Positions 1-7,300 of a DNA stretch of 10,677 nt are shown here, piece after piece. The DNA comes from Betaproteobacteria bacterium (lineage in GTDB: Bacteria > Pseudomonadota > Gammaproteobacteria > Burkholderiales > Casimicrobiaceae). Location of the stretch: positions 1 to 10,677 of the forward strand of contig VBCS01000195.1 of NCBI GenBank assembly GCA_005888955.1, given 5' to 3'. A model generated the notes under the pieces. The model saw only the letters and a list, made by a program, of their open reading frames with translations, was not told where the DNA came from and did not search any database. Numbering within the stretch: position 1 is the stretch's first letter; each line of letters starts with the position of its first letter. The translations under genes were made by a program, and so were the position numbers.

Positions 1-6
1 TGCCGA

Positions 7-35
7 CGCCGGCCTTTGGGCCGGCGTTTTCTTTT
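7..35 (+). terminator. Rho-independent terminator of a gene upstream of the window
   Basis: An 8-bp perfect GC stem (CGCCGGCC at 7-14 pairing with GGCCGGCG at 19-26) has a 4-base loop (TTTG) and is followed by TTTTCTTTT at 27-35. A further A6-T27 pair is possible. The T-run lies on the right-hand side, so the signal works for rightward transcription. It should end a gene that lies left of this window and converges on kup. Read leftward, the stem is followed by TCGGCA with no T-run, so it is not a good intrinsic terminator for kup. Confidence 0.85.
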
Positions 36-46
36 GCGCCGGCCCG

Positions 47-1948
47 CTAGAGCTCGACTTGTGTCCCGAGCTCTACCACGCGATTGGTGGGGATCTTGAA
101 ATATTCGGTGGCCTTGGTCGCGTTTTTCGACATCGAAACGAAGAGCTTCTCGCGCCAGATCGCCATGCCCGGAGCGACGCTTGCGATCAGCGTCTCGCGC
201 GACGCGAAGAACGACGTGTCCATCATGTCGAACGGGACGCCGCATCGGCCGCATTCTTCGAGAAGCGCCGGGATATCCTGGTCTTCCATGAACCCGTAGA
301 ACGCTTCGATCTGGCGGAAATTGCAATCGAGCTCCACCATGCGAAGACGCTTCGCCAGCGGGACAACGGGAATGTCGCGCGTCTTGAGGGTCAGCAGCAC
401 GACGCGCTCATGCAACACCTTGTTGTGCTTGAGATTGTGCAGCAATGCGTGCGGCACGCGGCCCTCGGTGCTGGTCAGGAACACCGCGGTGCCCGGTACG
501 CGAAGCGGAGGACTGGCCGCAATGCTGGAAATGAAGAGGTCCAGAGGCATCGTTTCCTGCGCCAACCGGTCCATTAGAATCGCCCGCCCGCGCTTCCACG
601 TCGTCAAGAGCGTGAACACGACGATGCCCATGGCGATCGGGAACCAGCCGCCTTGAGGGATCTTCAGCGCATTCGAGGAAAGGAACAACAAATCGATCAC
701 GAGCAGCGGGATGACGATCGCGAGCGCGCCGAGTCGGTTCCAATGCCACAGTCGCGTCAGCACGACGTAAATCAGCAGCGAGTCGATCGTCAGCGCCATG
801 GTCACCGCTATGCCATAGGCGGCGGCGAGATTGCTCGAACTCTGGAAGCCGACGACGAGCAACATCACGGCGCCCATCAGCGTCCAATTGATGAACGGAA
901 TGTAGATCTGCCCGATCTGCCGGTCGGAAGTGTGCGTGATGGTCAGCCGCGGGCAGTAGCCCATCTGGATCGCCTGGCGGGTCAGTGAAAACGCGCCCGA
1001 GATCACGGCCTGCGAGGCGATGACGGTCGCGCAGGTCGCGAGCACGACCAGCGGCAGGAGTGCCCAGCTGGGCGCGAGCAAGTAGAACGGATTCTTGATC
1101 GCGGCCGGGTCGTGAATGATCAACGCGCCCTGACCGAAATAGTTGAGCACCAGCGCGGGCAGCACGAAGAACAGCCACGCGCGCCGAATCGGGATCGCGC
1201 CGAAATGGCCCATGTCGGCGTAAAGCGCCTCGGTACCCGTGACCGCCAGCACGACTGCGCCCAGCGCGAGGAATGCGGCGAGCGGGTTGCCGGTCAGGAA
1301 TCCGAACGCGTACGCCGGATTGAGCGCCGCCAGGACCGCTGGGTCGTGTGCGATCTGCATCGCTCCGAGCAGCGCCAGCACCGCGAACCACACGCAAACC
1401 ACCGGGCCGAACAGCACGCCGACGCTGGCGGTGCCATGCCGCTGAATCGAGAACAGCCCGATGAGGACTGCGAGCGTGACGGGAATGACGAATGGCTTGA
1501 GCGCGGGCGCCATCACGTCGAGCCCCTCGACGGCCGAGAGCACCGAGATCGCCGGCGTGATCATCCCGTCGCCGTAGAACATCGCCGCCCCGAATATGCC
1601 GAGACCTACGAGCCACCAGCGTGCGCGCGGGTCGCTGAGACCACGCGAGACGAGCGCGGTCAGCGCCATGATGCCGCCTTCGCCATGGTTGTCGGCGCGC
1701 ATGATCAGCGTGACGTATTTGAGCGTGACGATGATCGTGATCGCCCAGAACACGACCGAGAGAATGCCGTAGACGTTCTCTTCGGTCAGCGGGAGGCCGT
1801 GCGCCCCGGTGAAGCACTCGCGCAGCGTATACAGCGGACTCGTGCCGATGTCGCCGAAAACGACGCCGATGGCGCCGACGATAAGTGGCGAGAGCGGCTT
1901 GCGATCAGAAGGGGGAGTGACTTCCTCGCCGGGCGGCGCCGTCAGCAT
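47..1948 (-). CDS. kup: Kup-type low-affinity potassium uptake protein
   Basis: Kup (TrkD) is an inner-membrane K+ importer, generally described as a K+/H+ symporter. At 633 aa the protein has the usual length (E. coli Kup is 622). Family hallmarks are visible: the GVVFGDIGTSPLYTL stretch in TM1 (res. 28-42), NHGEGGIMAL (87-96), FYGDGMITPAISVLSA (124-139), GTEALYADMGHFG (238-250) and about 12 hydrophobic segments up to res. ~450. A hydrophilic cytosolic tail of about 180 aa follows. The ATG at 1948 overlaps the ntrX stop by 7 bases (ATGCTGA) and has a GAGG-type ribosome site just upstream, so translation is probably coupled to ntrX. The gene is last in the leftward cluster, and I see no intrinsic terminator for it before the window ends. 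The frame looks intact. Family assignment is very secure. That it answers to NtrYX is inference from the arrangement. Confidence 0.96.
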   Translation of the reverse strand: MLTAPPGEEVTPPSDRKPLSPLIVGAIGVVFGDIGTSPLYTLRECFTGAHGLPLTEENVYGILSVVFWAITIIVTLKYVTLIMRADNHGEGGIMALTALVSRGLSDPRARWWLVGLGIFGAAMFYGDGMITPAISVLSAVEGLDVMAPALKPFVIPVTLAVLIGLFSIQRHGTASVGVLFGPVVCVWFAVLALLGAMQIAHDPAVLAALNPAYAFGFLTGNPLAAFLALGAVVLAVTGTEALYADMGHFGAIPIRRAWLFFVLPALVLNYFGQGALIIHDPAAIKNPFYLLAPSWALLPLVVLATCATVIASQAVISGAFSLTRQAIQMGYCPRLTITHTSDRQIGQIYIPFINWTLMGAVMLLVVGFQSSSNLAAAYGIAVTMALTIDSLLIYVVLTRLWHWNRLGALAIVIPLLVIDLLFLSSNALKIPQGGWFPIAMGIVVFTLLTTWKRGRAILMDRLAQETMPLDLFISSIAASPPLRVPGTAVFLTSTEGRVPHALLHNLKHNKVLHERVVLLTLKTRDIPVVPLAKRLRMVELDCNFRQIEAFYGFMEDQDIPALLEECGRCGVPFDMMDTSFFASRETLIASVAPGMAIWREKLFVSMSKNATKATEYFKIPTNRVVELGTQVEL

Positions 1949-3225
1949 GCACCCTCGTCCGAACGACGCGAGAAGCGGATATTGAGCTGCTTCAACTTGC
2001 GATAGAGATGCGTCCGCTCGAGACCCGCGCGCTCGGCGACGCGGCTCATGTTGCTCTGCTCCTTGCCGAGCAACTGCTCGAAATAGATCCGTTCGAATGC
2101 CTCGCGCGCTTCGCGCAAGGGCAGCTCGAAAAAGCGCGCGGTGAGCTCCGGGGCGACCGCGGCCGGGGGCAGCATCGCGCTGTCCCCGAGAAGCCTTCGC
2201 ACGTGGTCCGCAGTAATCTCGCTGTTCACCGTCAGCGCGAGGTTCGCAATGACGCTGTGCAGATGGTCGAGGTTGCCCGGCCAGTACGCCGCCGCCAGCG
2301 CCGCGACTGCGCCGCTGTGCAGCGTGGCTTGCGTGCGCTGGCTCGACGAGATTTCGCGCCAGAAGCGCTCGACCAGCGCCGGAATGTCATCGCGCCGCTC
2401 GCGCAGGGGTGGCAGCATCACGGCGCCGGCGGAAAGAGTCGCCAGCAGCGCCGCGTCGAAGCGGCCGTCGGCAGCGAGATTGCCGAGCTGCTCGCTGCTG
2501 CTGCAAACGAGGATCGTGTTGTGCTTCTCGAGCTTCGGCAGCAGAAACGCGAGCCCCTTTTGCTCCGCTTTGGAGTAGCCGCCGATCTCCCCGCAGTAGA
2601 GCAGACCGTCGCGGGCTTCCTCGAGCACCTGCAGCGGATTCGCGATCAGCCGGACGCCGCCCTGAAGCGCGACGAACGGCGTGTCGGGCACATGCACCGC
2701 GCGCGCGGCGATCTCGTGTCCGGTTCCCGCCTCACCGATGAGTAGAATCGGCCGTGCCGCGCGCAGCAGCTGCTCGATGGCACGTTCGGCTTCGATGACC
2801 GCCGTACTCGTTCCCAACGGCGTCAGCGATATGCGGCGTGGACCCTGGCCTACACCGGTTTTGAGCGCCCGCGTCACCGTCGCCAGCAGCTTCTGCAGGC
2901 CGACCGGCTTTTCGAGGAAGTCGAAAGCCCCGATCTTGGTCGCCTCGACCGCGGTCTCGATCGTGCCATGCCCGGACATCATCACCACCGGCATGGTGAG
3001 CTGGCCGCCCACAGCCCACTCGCGCAGCAGCGTCACGCCATCGGTATCCGGCATCCAGATGTCGAGCAGAACGAGCGCGGGCTGGTTGCGCGCACGGTAG
3101 CTGCGCGCTTCGCCCGCGTTCTCCGCAAGACTCACCCGGTAACCCTCGTCCTGCAGGATTTCAGAGAGCAATTCGCGGATGCCGACCTCGTCGTCGACGA
3201 TCAGAATCTCCTTCGGTAGCGACAT
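1942..3225 (-). CDS. ntrX: NtrX-like response regulator with degenerate AAA+ domain
   Basis: This is the cytoplasmic response regulator partnered with NtrY, 427 aa from the ATG at 3225. Receiver domain, res. ~5-120: acidic pair D11/D12, phospho-acceptor D55 (LLDIWMP), S84 and K106 (LEKP). Central AAA+-like domain, ~135-345. C-terminal Fis-type helix-turn-helix, ~385-416 (MSRVAERAGLERTHLYRKL), typical of NtrX. The central domain is badly eroded. Walker A reads GEAGTGHE, with H170 in place of lysine. Walker B reads LLYCGEI, with G212 in place of aspartate. Both arginine-finger positions are lost, and the segment that would carry GAFTGA is absent, leaving the Walker A-B distance about 23 residues short. 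LPPLRERRDDIP (271-282) is kept. It therefore probably binds DNA without sigma-54 activation. The ATG forms TGATG with the ntrY stop. A GTG one codon upstream (3228) sits at a better distance from GGAAGG and is an alternative start. The stop overlaps the kup start. Confidence 0.92.
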   Translation of the reverse strand: MSLPKEILIVDDEVGIRELLSEILQDEGYRVSLAENAGEARSYRARNQPALVLLDIWMPDTDGVTLLREWAVGGQLTMPVVMMSGHGTIETAVEATKIGAFDFLEKPVGLQKLLATVTRALKTGVGQGPRRISLTPLGTSTAVIEAERAIEQLLRAARPILLIGEAGTGHEIAARAVHVPDTPFVALQGGVRLIANPLQVLEEARDGLLYCGEIGGYSKAEQKGLAFLLPKLEKHNTILVCSSSEQLGNLAADGRFDAALLATLSAGAVMLPPLRERRDDIPALVERFWREISSSQRTQATLHSGAVAALAAAYWPGNLDHLHSVIANLALTVNSEITADHVRRLLGDSAMLPPAAVAPELTARFFELPLREAREAFERIYFEQLLGKEQSNMSRVAERAGLERTHLYRKLKQLNIRFSRRSDEGAC

Positions 3226-5381
3226 CACGGCTTGGTCCCTTCCAGCGGGAAGTGCAAGATTACCCGTGCGCCCCGCGGTCGCCGGTTTTCTATCGTGACA
3301 CGGCCGTGGTGCTCGTCGACGATTTTTTTCACGATCGCGAGTCCCAGCCCGGTGCCCTTGGCCTTGGTGGTCACGTAGGGTTCGAATGCGCGACGCATCA
3401 TGTCCTCGGGGAACCCGCTGCCGGCATCCGCAACGGATAGCGTCAGTTCGCTGCCTCGCGCTGCGACTGCGAACTCGTACGCAGGGTCGCTGACGTCGAC
3501 TTGGGCGTCGAGCGCGTTCTGAATGAGGTTGTGGAACACCTGGCGCAGGCGGGTCGGTTCGCCCTGGATGACGGCGTCGTGCTCGGGGAGCTTCAGCGAG
3601 ACATAGGGCCGCAGATTTTCGTACAAGGCAAGCACCTCGAGCAAGAGGGCGTTAAGGTTGACCGGCTGCATCTTGCCTGGGCGCGGCTGCCGGGCATAGA
3701 TCGCGAAGTCGTCGACCATATGCTTCATCGCCGCCACCTGCGCGATGATCGTCTGTGTTCCGCGCATGAGGGCCTCCTCGTCGGCGCCGTCGAGCTTGCC
3801 CGTGAGCTTGACCGCGAGTCGCTCCGCGGAGAGCTGAATCGGTGTCAGCGGGTTCTTGATCTCGTGCGCGAGCCGGCGGGCGACCTCGGCCCATGCAGCG
3901 TCGCGCTGCGCCTGCACCAACTCGGACACGTCGTCGAACACGACGACGCATCCCGGTGCAGGCTCGCCGGGCAGCCCGGATCCGCGCATCAGGAGAACCC
4001 GTGTCTGGTTGGACACCGACACCTCCGCCTGACGCTGCCACTGGCCGTCGCGCCCGCTGCGGAAGCCCTCGGCGACGAGGTCGGCGAATGCGGCCAGCGC
4101 CGGCATCCGGCGTTCCCAGTCGGCCAGCGGCACGCCGATGAGGTCCGCGAGCGGCTGTTGCAGGATCACTGCGGCACTCGGGTTGGCGGTGCGCAAACGG
4201 AACGCGTTGTCGAAAGCGAGCACACCCGCGGAGAGATTGGCGAGAACGCTTTCGAGGTAGGCGCGGGTGGTCTCGATCGCCTTTCGGTTCTCCTCCTCCT
4301 TCTGCTGCGCTTCTGCAAGCTGCGCCGTCATGGTGTTGAACGATTCGGTGAGTACGCCGAGCTCGTCGCGGCTCTGCACCGGGTGCCGGCGGCTGAAATC
4401 CCCTTGAGCGACGGCGCGCGTGCCTTCGGCGAGGAGGCCCAGCGGCCGGCTGAATTGTTCCGAAAGCAGGACCGCCAATCCGAGCGCCGACAACAGCGCA
4501 AGCAGCAGCGTCAACGTGAGCGTCAGCGCGTAAAGACGCTTCAACGCCGCGCGCGAGAACGAAATCTCCTGGTAGTCGCGATAGCCCGCCTCCACCTTCT
4601 CCAGATCCTGCTGCAGCTGCTTCGGGACCGGCTCGATCACTTGCAAGAAGCGCAACGGCTCCAGTGGATCAGCACCGTTGACAGGGACGACGACGCGAAG
4701 CACCCGTCCTTGCTCGGGAATCTGCTCGATGGCCGAATAAGTCTGCTGCAACCGCGCCTTGCGCAGCGCCTGAGCGGGTGGCGGCTCCGGTGTCAGTGTC
4801 GACCCGGAGATACCGGCAACCGCCAGCACCCCGCCTGAGGACGAGAACAGCGTGGCCTCGTAGATGCCGGCCTGCTCGCTGGCGCGGTTCAAGCGGGACG
4901 ATACGCTGGCCGGCTCCGCCTCTTGCAGAGTCAGCGCGAGTTGGGTCGCCTTGTTCGTCACTTCCTTGAGCGGATAGTCCAGTGCGCCACGGGCGAGGTT
5001 CAGGCCTCCCTCCAGCGCGCGATCGACTCGGACGTCGAACCACGACTCGATGCTGTTGCCCAGGAACTGCCACGAAACGATATACAGCAAAGCACCAGGC
5101 AGCACCGCGATGAGCGCGAAAAACAGGACCAGCCGCGCGGCCAGCCGCGAGCCGAAGACTCCGGCCTTGTGCTGCTTGCGCAACCGTAGCAGCTGGTAGC
5201 CGACCAATCCCATCAGCACCGCGACCATGGTGAAATTGAGGACGAGCAGCAGGTTGTAGCTCCGCGCGAAGAGCGCCGTATTGGCGCTTGCGGTCGCGAG
5301 CAAGAACAGGAAGATCACGCCCAGGCATGCGCAGGCCACGAGCACATAGCGAATCACCCGCGGAGCGCGAATGCCGTTCAC
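3225..5381 (-). CDS. ntrY: NtrY-like membrane sensor histidine kinase
   Basis: This is an inner-membrane sensor kinase, 718 aa, that should phosphorylate the adjacent NtrX. Domains: TM segments at about 11-33, 42-64, 83-104 and 284-306; a periplasmic sensor region of ~180 aa (105-283) between TM3 and TM4; HAMP with coiled coil ~305-370; PAS ~372-490; dimerisation/phosphoacceptor segment with H506 in HEIKNPLTP; N box around N622 (HNLIQNALDA); G1 DAGSGF (652-657); FEPYVTTK (666-673); G2 GTGLGL (676-681). All catalytic motifs are intact. The start chosen is GTG at 5381. It overlaps the upstream DUF4390 stop as GTGA and has GGAG nine bases upstream. The open frame extends 14 codons further to a TTG at 5423, but that would run 46 bases into the upstream gene with no gain in conserved sequence. 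NtrY was named for nitrogen control in Azorhizobium, and homologues also respond to redox or envelope cues. The signal here cannot be read from sequence. Confidence 0.93.
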   Translation of the reverse strand: MNGIRAPRVIRYVLVACACLGVIFLFLLATASANTALFARSYNLLLVLNFTMVAVLMGLVGYQLLRLRKQHKAGVFGSRLAARLVLFFALIAVLPGALLYIVSWQFLGNSIESWFDVRVDRALEGGLNLARGALDYPLKEVTNKATQLALTLQEAEPASVSSRLNRASEQAGIYEATLFSSSGGVLAVAGISGSTLTPEPPPAQALRKARLQQTYSAIEQIPEQGRVLRVVVPVNGADPLEPLRFLQVIEPVPKQLQQDLEKVEAGYRDYQEISFSRAALKRLYALTLTLTLLLALLSALGLAVLLSEQFSRPLGLLAEGTRAVAQGDFSRRHPVQSRDELGVLTESFNTMTAQLAEAQQKEEENRKAIETTRAYLESVLANLSAGVLAFDNAFRLRTANPSAAVILQQPLADLIGVPLADWERRMPALAAFADLVAEGFRSGRDGQWQRQAEVSVSNQTRVLLMRGSGLPGEPAPGCVVVFDDVSELVQAQRDAAWAEVARRLAHEIKNPLTPIQLSAERLAVKLTGKLDGADEEALMRGTQTIIAQVAAMKHMVDDFAIYARQPRPGKMQPVNLNALLLEVLALYENLRPYVSLKLPEHDAVIQGEPTRLRQVFHNLIQNALDAQVDVSDPAYEFAVAARGSELTLSVADAGSGFPEDMMRRAFEPYVTTKAKGTGLGLAIVKKIVDEHHGRVTIENRRPRGARVILHFPLEGTKP

Positions 5382-5950
5382 GGTGTGAAGCTCCAGCGAT
5401 ACCACTCCGATTGCATCGACCAATCGCGCGAGGCGAGGGCATTGATCTGGAACGGCTTGGGCAGCTGGGTAACGTCGAGGCGAAGGCGCACTGCGGCTTC
5501 GTAGCGTGCGCCTTTGGTCAGCACGTCGACTGCGATGACCGGGCGCGAGACGACGCGCGAGAGTAAGTGCTCGACCTCCTCGAGCGAGTCAAACTGCTGG
5601 CTCAAGAGGCCGGTGGCCACACGGTACTGCCGCGTCAGCGGGGAATGGCTGATTCGATATTGGACAGCCTGCTGAATGAGTTTTTCGTCGAGCCAGTACC
5701 AGCGCGGACGCGAAAGCTCGAATTCCAGCACGAAGTACAGCGACACGCCTTTCTGCAGCGCCTCCTCCAGCGTGGGATTGAACGCAACGTCGAATTGCGC
5801 ATTGAGAACGTAGCTCTCGTCTTCGATCCGCAACTCCGCCGACTTGACCGGAATCGTGTCGGCGTGCGCAGCGAGCACCCAGGACATCAGGGGCAGGCAC
5901 AGCGACGCGATCAGCCACAACAGGCCGAGAGAGCGGTTCGTTGGCGACAT
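5378..5950 (-). CDS. Exported DUF4390 family protein
   Basis: This 190-aa protein of unknown function matches the DUF4390 family in size, context and motifs. The N-terminus looks like a cleavable signal peptide: a short polar start with one arginine, a hydrophobic core at res. ~8-27, and a likely cut after AHA at res. 30. The mature ~160-aa part is soluble, with alternating polar/apolar stretches suggesting beta structure (e.g. AELRIEDESYVLNAQFDVAF, 39-58) and a tryptophan/arginine-rich SRPRWYWLDEK segment (80-90) that I take as the family signature. It should act in the periplasm. Its stop is shared with the ntrY start (GTGA), so the two are probably made together, and it may help or modulate the periplasmic sensor of NtrY (inference). 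It follows rsmB by 36 bases. The ATG at 5950 has no strong ribosome site, which suggests readthrough coupling from rsmB. Family call is from memory of the conserved neighbourhood. Confidence 0.85.
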   Translation of the reverse strand: MSPTNRSLGLLWLIASLCLPLMSWVLAAHADTIPVKSAELRIEDESYVLNAQFDVAFNPTLEEALQKGVSLYFVLEFELSRPRWYWLDEKLIQQAVQYRISHSPLTRQYRVATGLLSQQFDSLEEVEHLLSRVVSRPVIAVDVLTKGARYEAAVRLRLDVTQLPKPFQINALASRDWSMQSEWYRWSFTP

Positions 5951-5986
5951 GCCACGGGCGGCGGCGAGCCGCGCGATCCGGGAGGG

Positions 5987-7270
5987 TCAGCTCTTCTGCA
6001 GGAGGGCGTAGAAAAACCCGTCGTGATTGTGCTCTGCGCCGACCTCCGCTGGCAAGAGTTGCCCGTCTACGGCCGCAAACGAATCGGGCAGCTCGAGCGG
6101 AACACGCGAAGCGTCGGGATGGCGAGCGACGAAGGTTTCAATCTGCTCCGCGTTCTCGGCCCGGAAAATCGAGCATGCCGAGTAGAGGAGCCTGCCGCCT
6201 CCCGCCAGTGTCGGCCACAATGCATCGAGCAATCGCCGCTGCTGTTCGACAAAGCTGGCGACGTCGCTCTCGCGCCGCAGCCATTTTGCATCGGGGTGAC
6301 GGCGCACGACGCCCGAGGCCGTGCATGGCGCGTCGAGCAGGATGCGCTCGAACGGCACGCCGCTCCACCATGCGGCGGGATCCGTCGCGTCCCCGGCGAC
6401 AAGACGCGCCGACAGACCGAGGCGCGCGAGGTTTTCGCCTACGCGCTCGAGTCTGTGCGCATCGACATCGATGGCGGTCAGGTCGGCAGTGGCAAGCTCG
6501 GCGAGATGGGTGGTCTTGCCGCCGGGTGCCGCACAGGCGTCGAGCACGCGCATGCCTTCGCCCGCGTCGAGCAATGGCGCCGCAAGCTGAGCGGCTGCGT
6601 CCTGCACCGAGAACCAGCCGCTCGTATATCCCGGCAACGCAGTCGCCGGCCGCGGCCTGTCGACGATCACTGCGGCCGCGCCGGTGCGTCGGGCGGCGTG
6701 TCCCTGCGCCGCCAGTGCCGAGACATAATCGTCGGGCGAGATGCGGCGGACATTGACACGCAGGCAAAGCGGCGGCCTCGCATTGCCGGCGTCAAGCACG
6801 ACCGCGTAATCCTCCGGTCGCTCGGCACGGACGCGGTCGATCCACCACCGCGGGTACGAAAATCGCGCCTCGGGCTCGCGTGCGACGGCGGCGAGCAAGT
6901 CGTCCCTGCGCCGCAGAAAGTTGCGCAGCACCGCGTTGACCAGACCCTGCGCGGAAGTGCGCTTGACCCGGGCGGTCGCGCGTACTGCGCCGTCGACGAT
7001 CGCGTGCTGCGGCGCCTGCGTATGAATGAGCTGGTAGAGGGCAACCCAGAGGAGCGCCTCGACGCTCGCGTCGGCGAGCGGCCGCTCGGCGAGGAGCCGC
7101 ACGATAGCGCGTAGCTGACCGAGAAACCGCAGCGTGCCGTGCGCGAGTTCGCGCACGAGAGCCCGATCTGCGACGTTCTCATCGTTCTCGCCGGCGAGCA
7201 CCGCCGGCAGCGTTGCTCCCGCGAGGACCCGTCGTACCGCCTTCGCCGCGATGCGCTGCGCTCTCTCCAT
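5987..7270 (-). CDS. rsmB: 16S rRNA (cytosine-967-C5) methyltransferase
   Basis: RsmB (Sun/Fmu) transfers a methyl group from S-adenosylmethionine to C5 of C967 in 16S rRNA, in the cytoplasm on the naked rRNA. The 427-aa length equals the family norm. Residues ~1-135 form the NusB-like RNA-binding domain (RALVRELAHGTLRFLGQL). The Rossmann-type methyltransferase domain fills 140-427. The SAM-binding motif is LDACAAPGGKTTHL (243-256). Motif IV is DAPCTASG (313-320), with C316 assisting release. Motif VI is YSACSIF (363-369), with C366 as the expected nucleophile. The C-terminal HNHDGFFYALLQK is also typical. The ATG at 7270 lies 30 bases after the htpX stop and lacks a clear Shine-Dalgarno sequence, so efficient expression may rely on upstream translation, which the broken htpX could still provide from its 3' frame. 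The frame is intact and the assignment secure. Confidence 0.96.
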   Translation of the reverse strand: MERAQRIAAKAVRRVLAGATLPAVLAGENDENVADRALVRELAHGTLRFLGQLRAIVRLLAERPLADASVEALLWVALYQLIHTQAPQHAIVDGAVRATARVKRTSAQGLVNAVLRNFLRRRDDLLAAVAREPEARFSYPRWWIDRVRAERPEDYAVVLDAGNARPPLCLRVNVRRISPDDYVSALAAQGHAARRTGAAAVIVDRPRPATALPGYTSGWFSVQDAAAQLAAPLLDAGEGMRVLDACAAPGGKTTHLAELATADLTAIDVDAHRLERVGENLARLGLSARLVAGDATDPAAWWSGVPFERILLDAPCTASGVVRRHPDAKWLRRESDVASFVEQQRRLLDALWPTLAGGGRLLYSACSIFRAENAEQIETFVARHPDASRVPLELPDSFAAVDGQLLPAEVGAEHNHDGFFYALLQKS

Positions 7271-7300
7271 CGCGGGCCGGCTGGGCTTTCTGAGGAGACC

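Noticed and set aside
1112..2005. A 297-codon open frame on the + strand opposite kup
   Set aside because: It is antisense to the kup membrane segments, and its very Arg/Glu/Asp-rich translation is what reversing such codons gives.
3501..4838. A 445-codon open frame on the + strand opposite ntrY
   Set aside because: It is a shadow of ntrY with biased Arg/Leu/His/Glu composition and no domain. The ntrY frame carries all kinase motifs.
5382..5423. Longer NtrY starting at TTG 5423
   Set aside because: GTG 5381 has GGAG at nine bases and a 4-base overlap with the upstream stop. The longer version adds residues overlapping the DUF4390 gene.
5567..7114. A 515-codon open frame on the + strand opposite DUF4390 and rsmB
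   Set aside because: It lies antisense to two genes with clear family motifs. Its product is arginine/glutamate/glutamine-rich low-complexity sequence, typical of GC-rich shadow frames, and it matches nothing I know.
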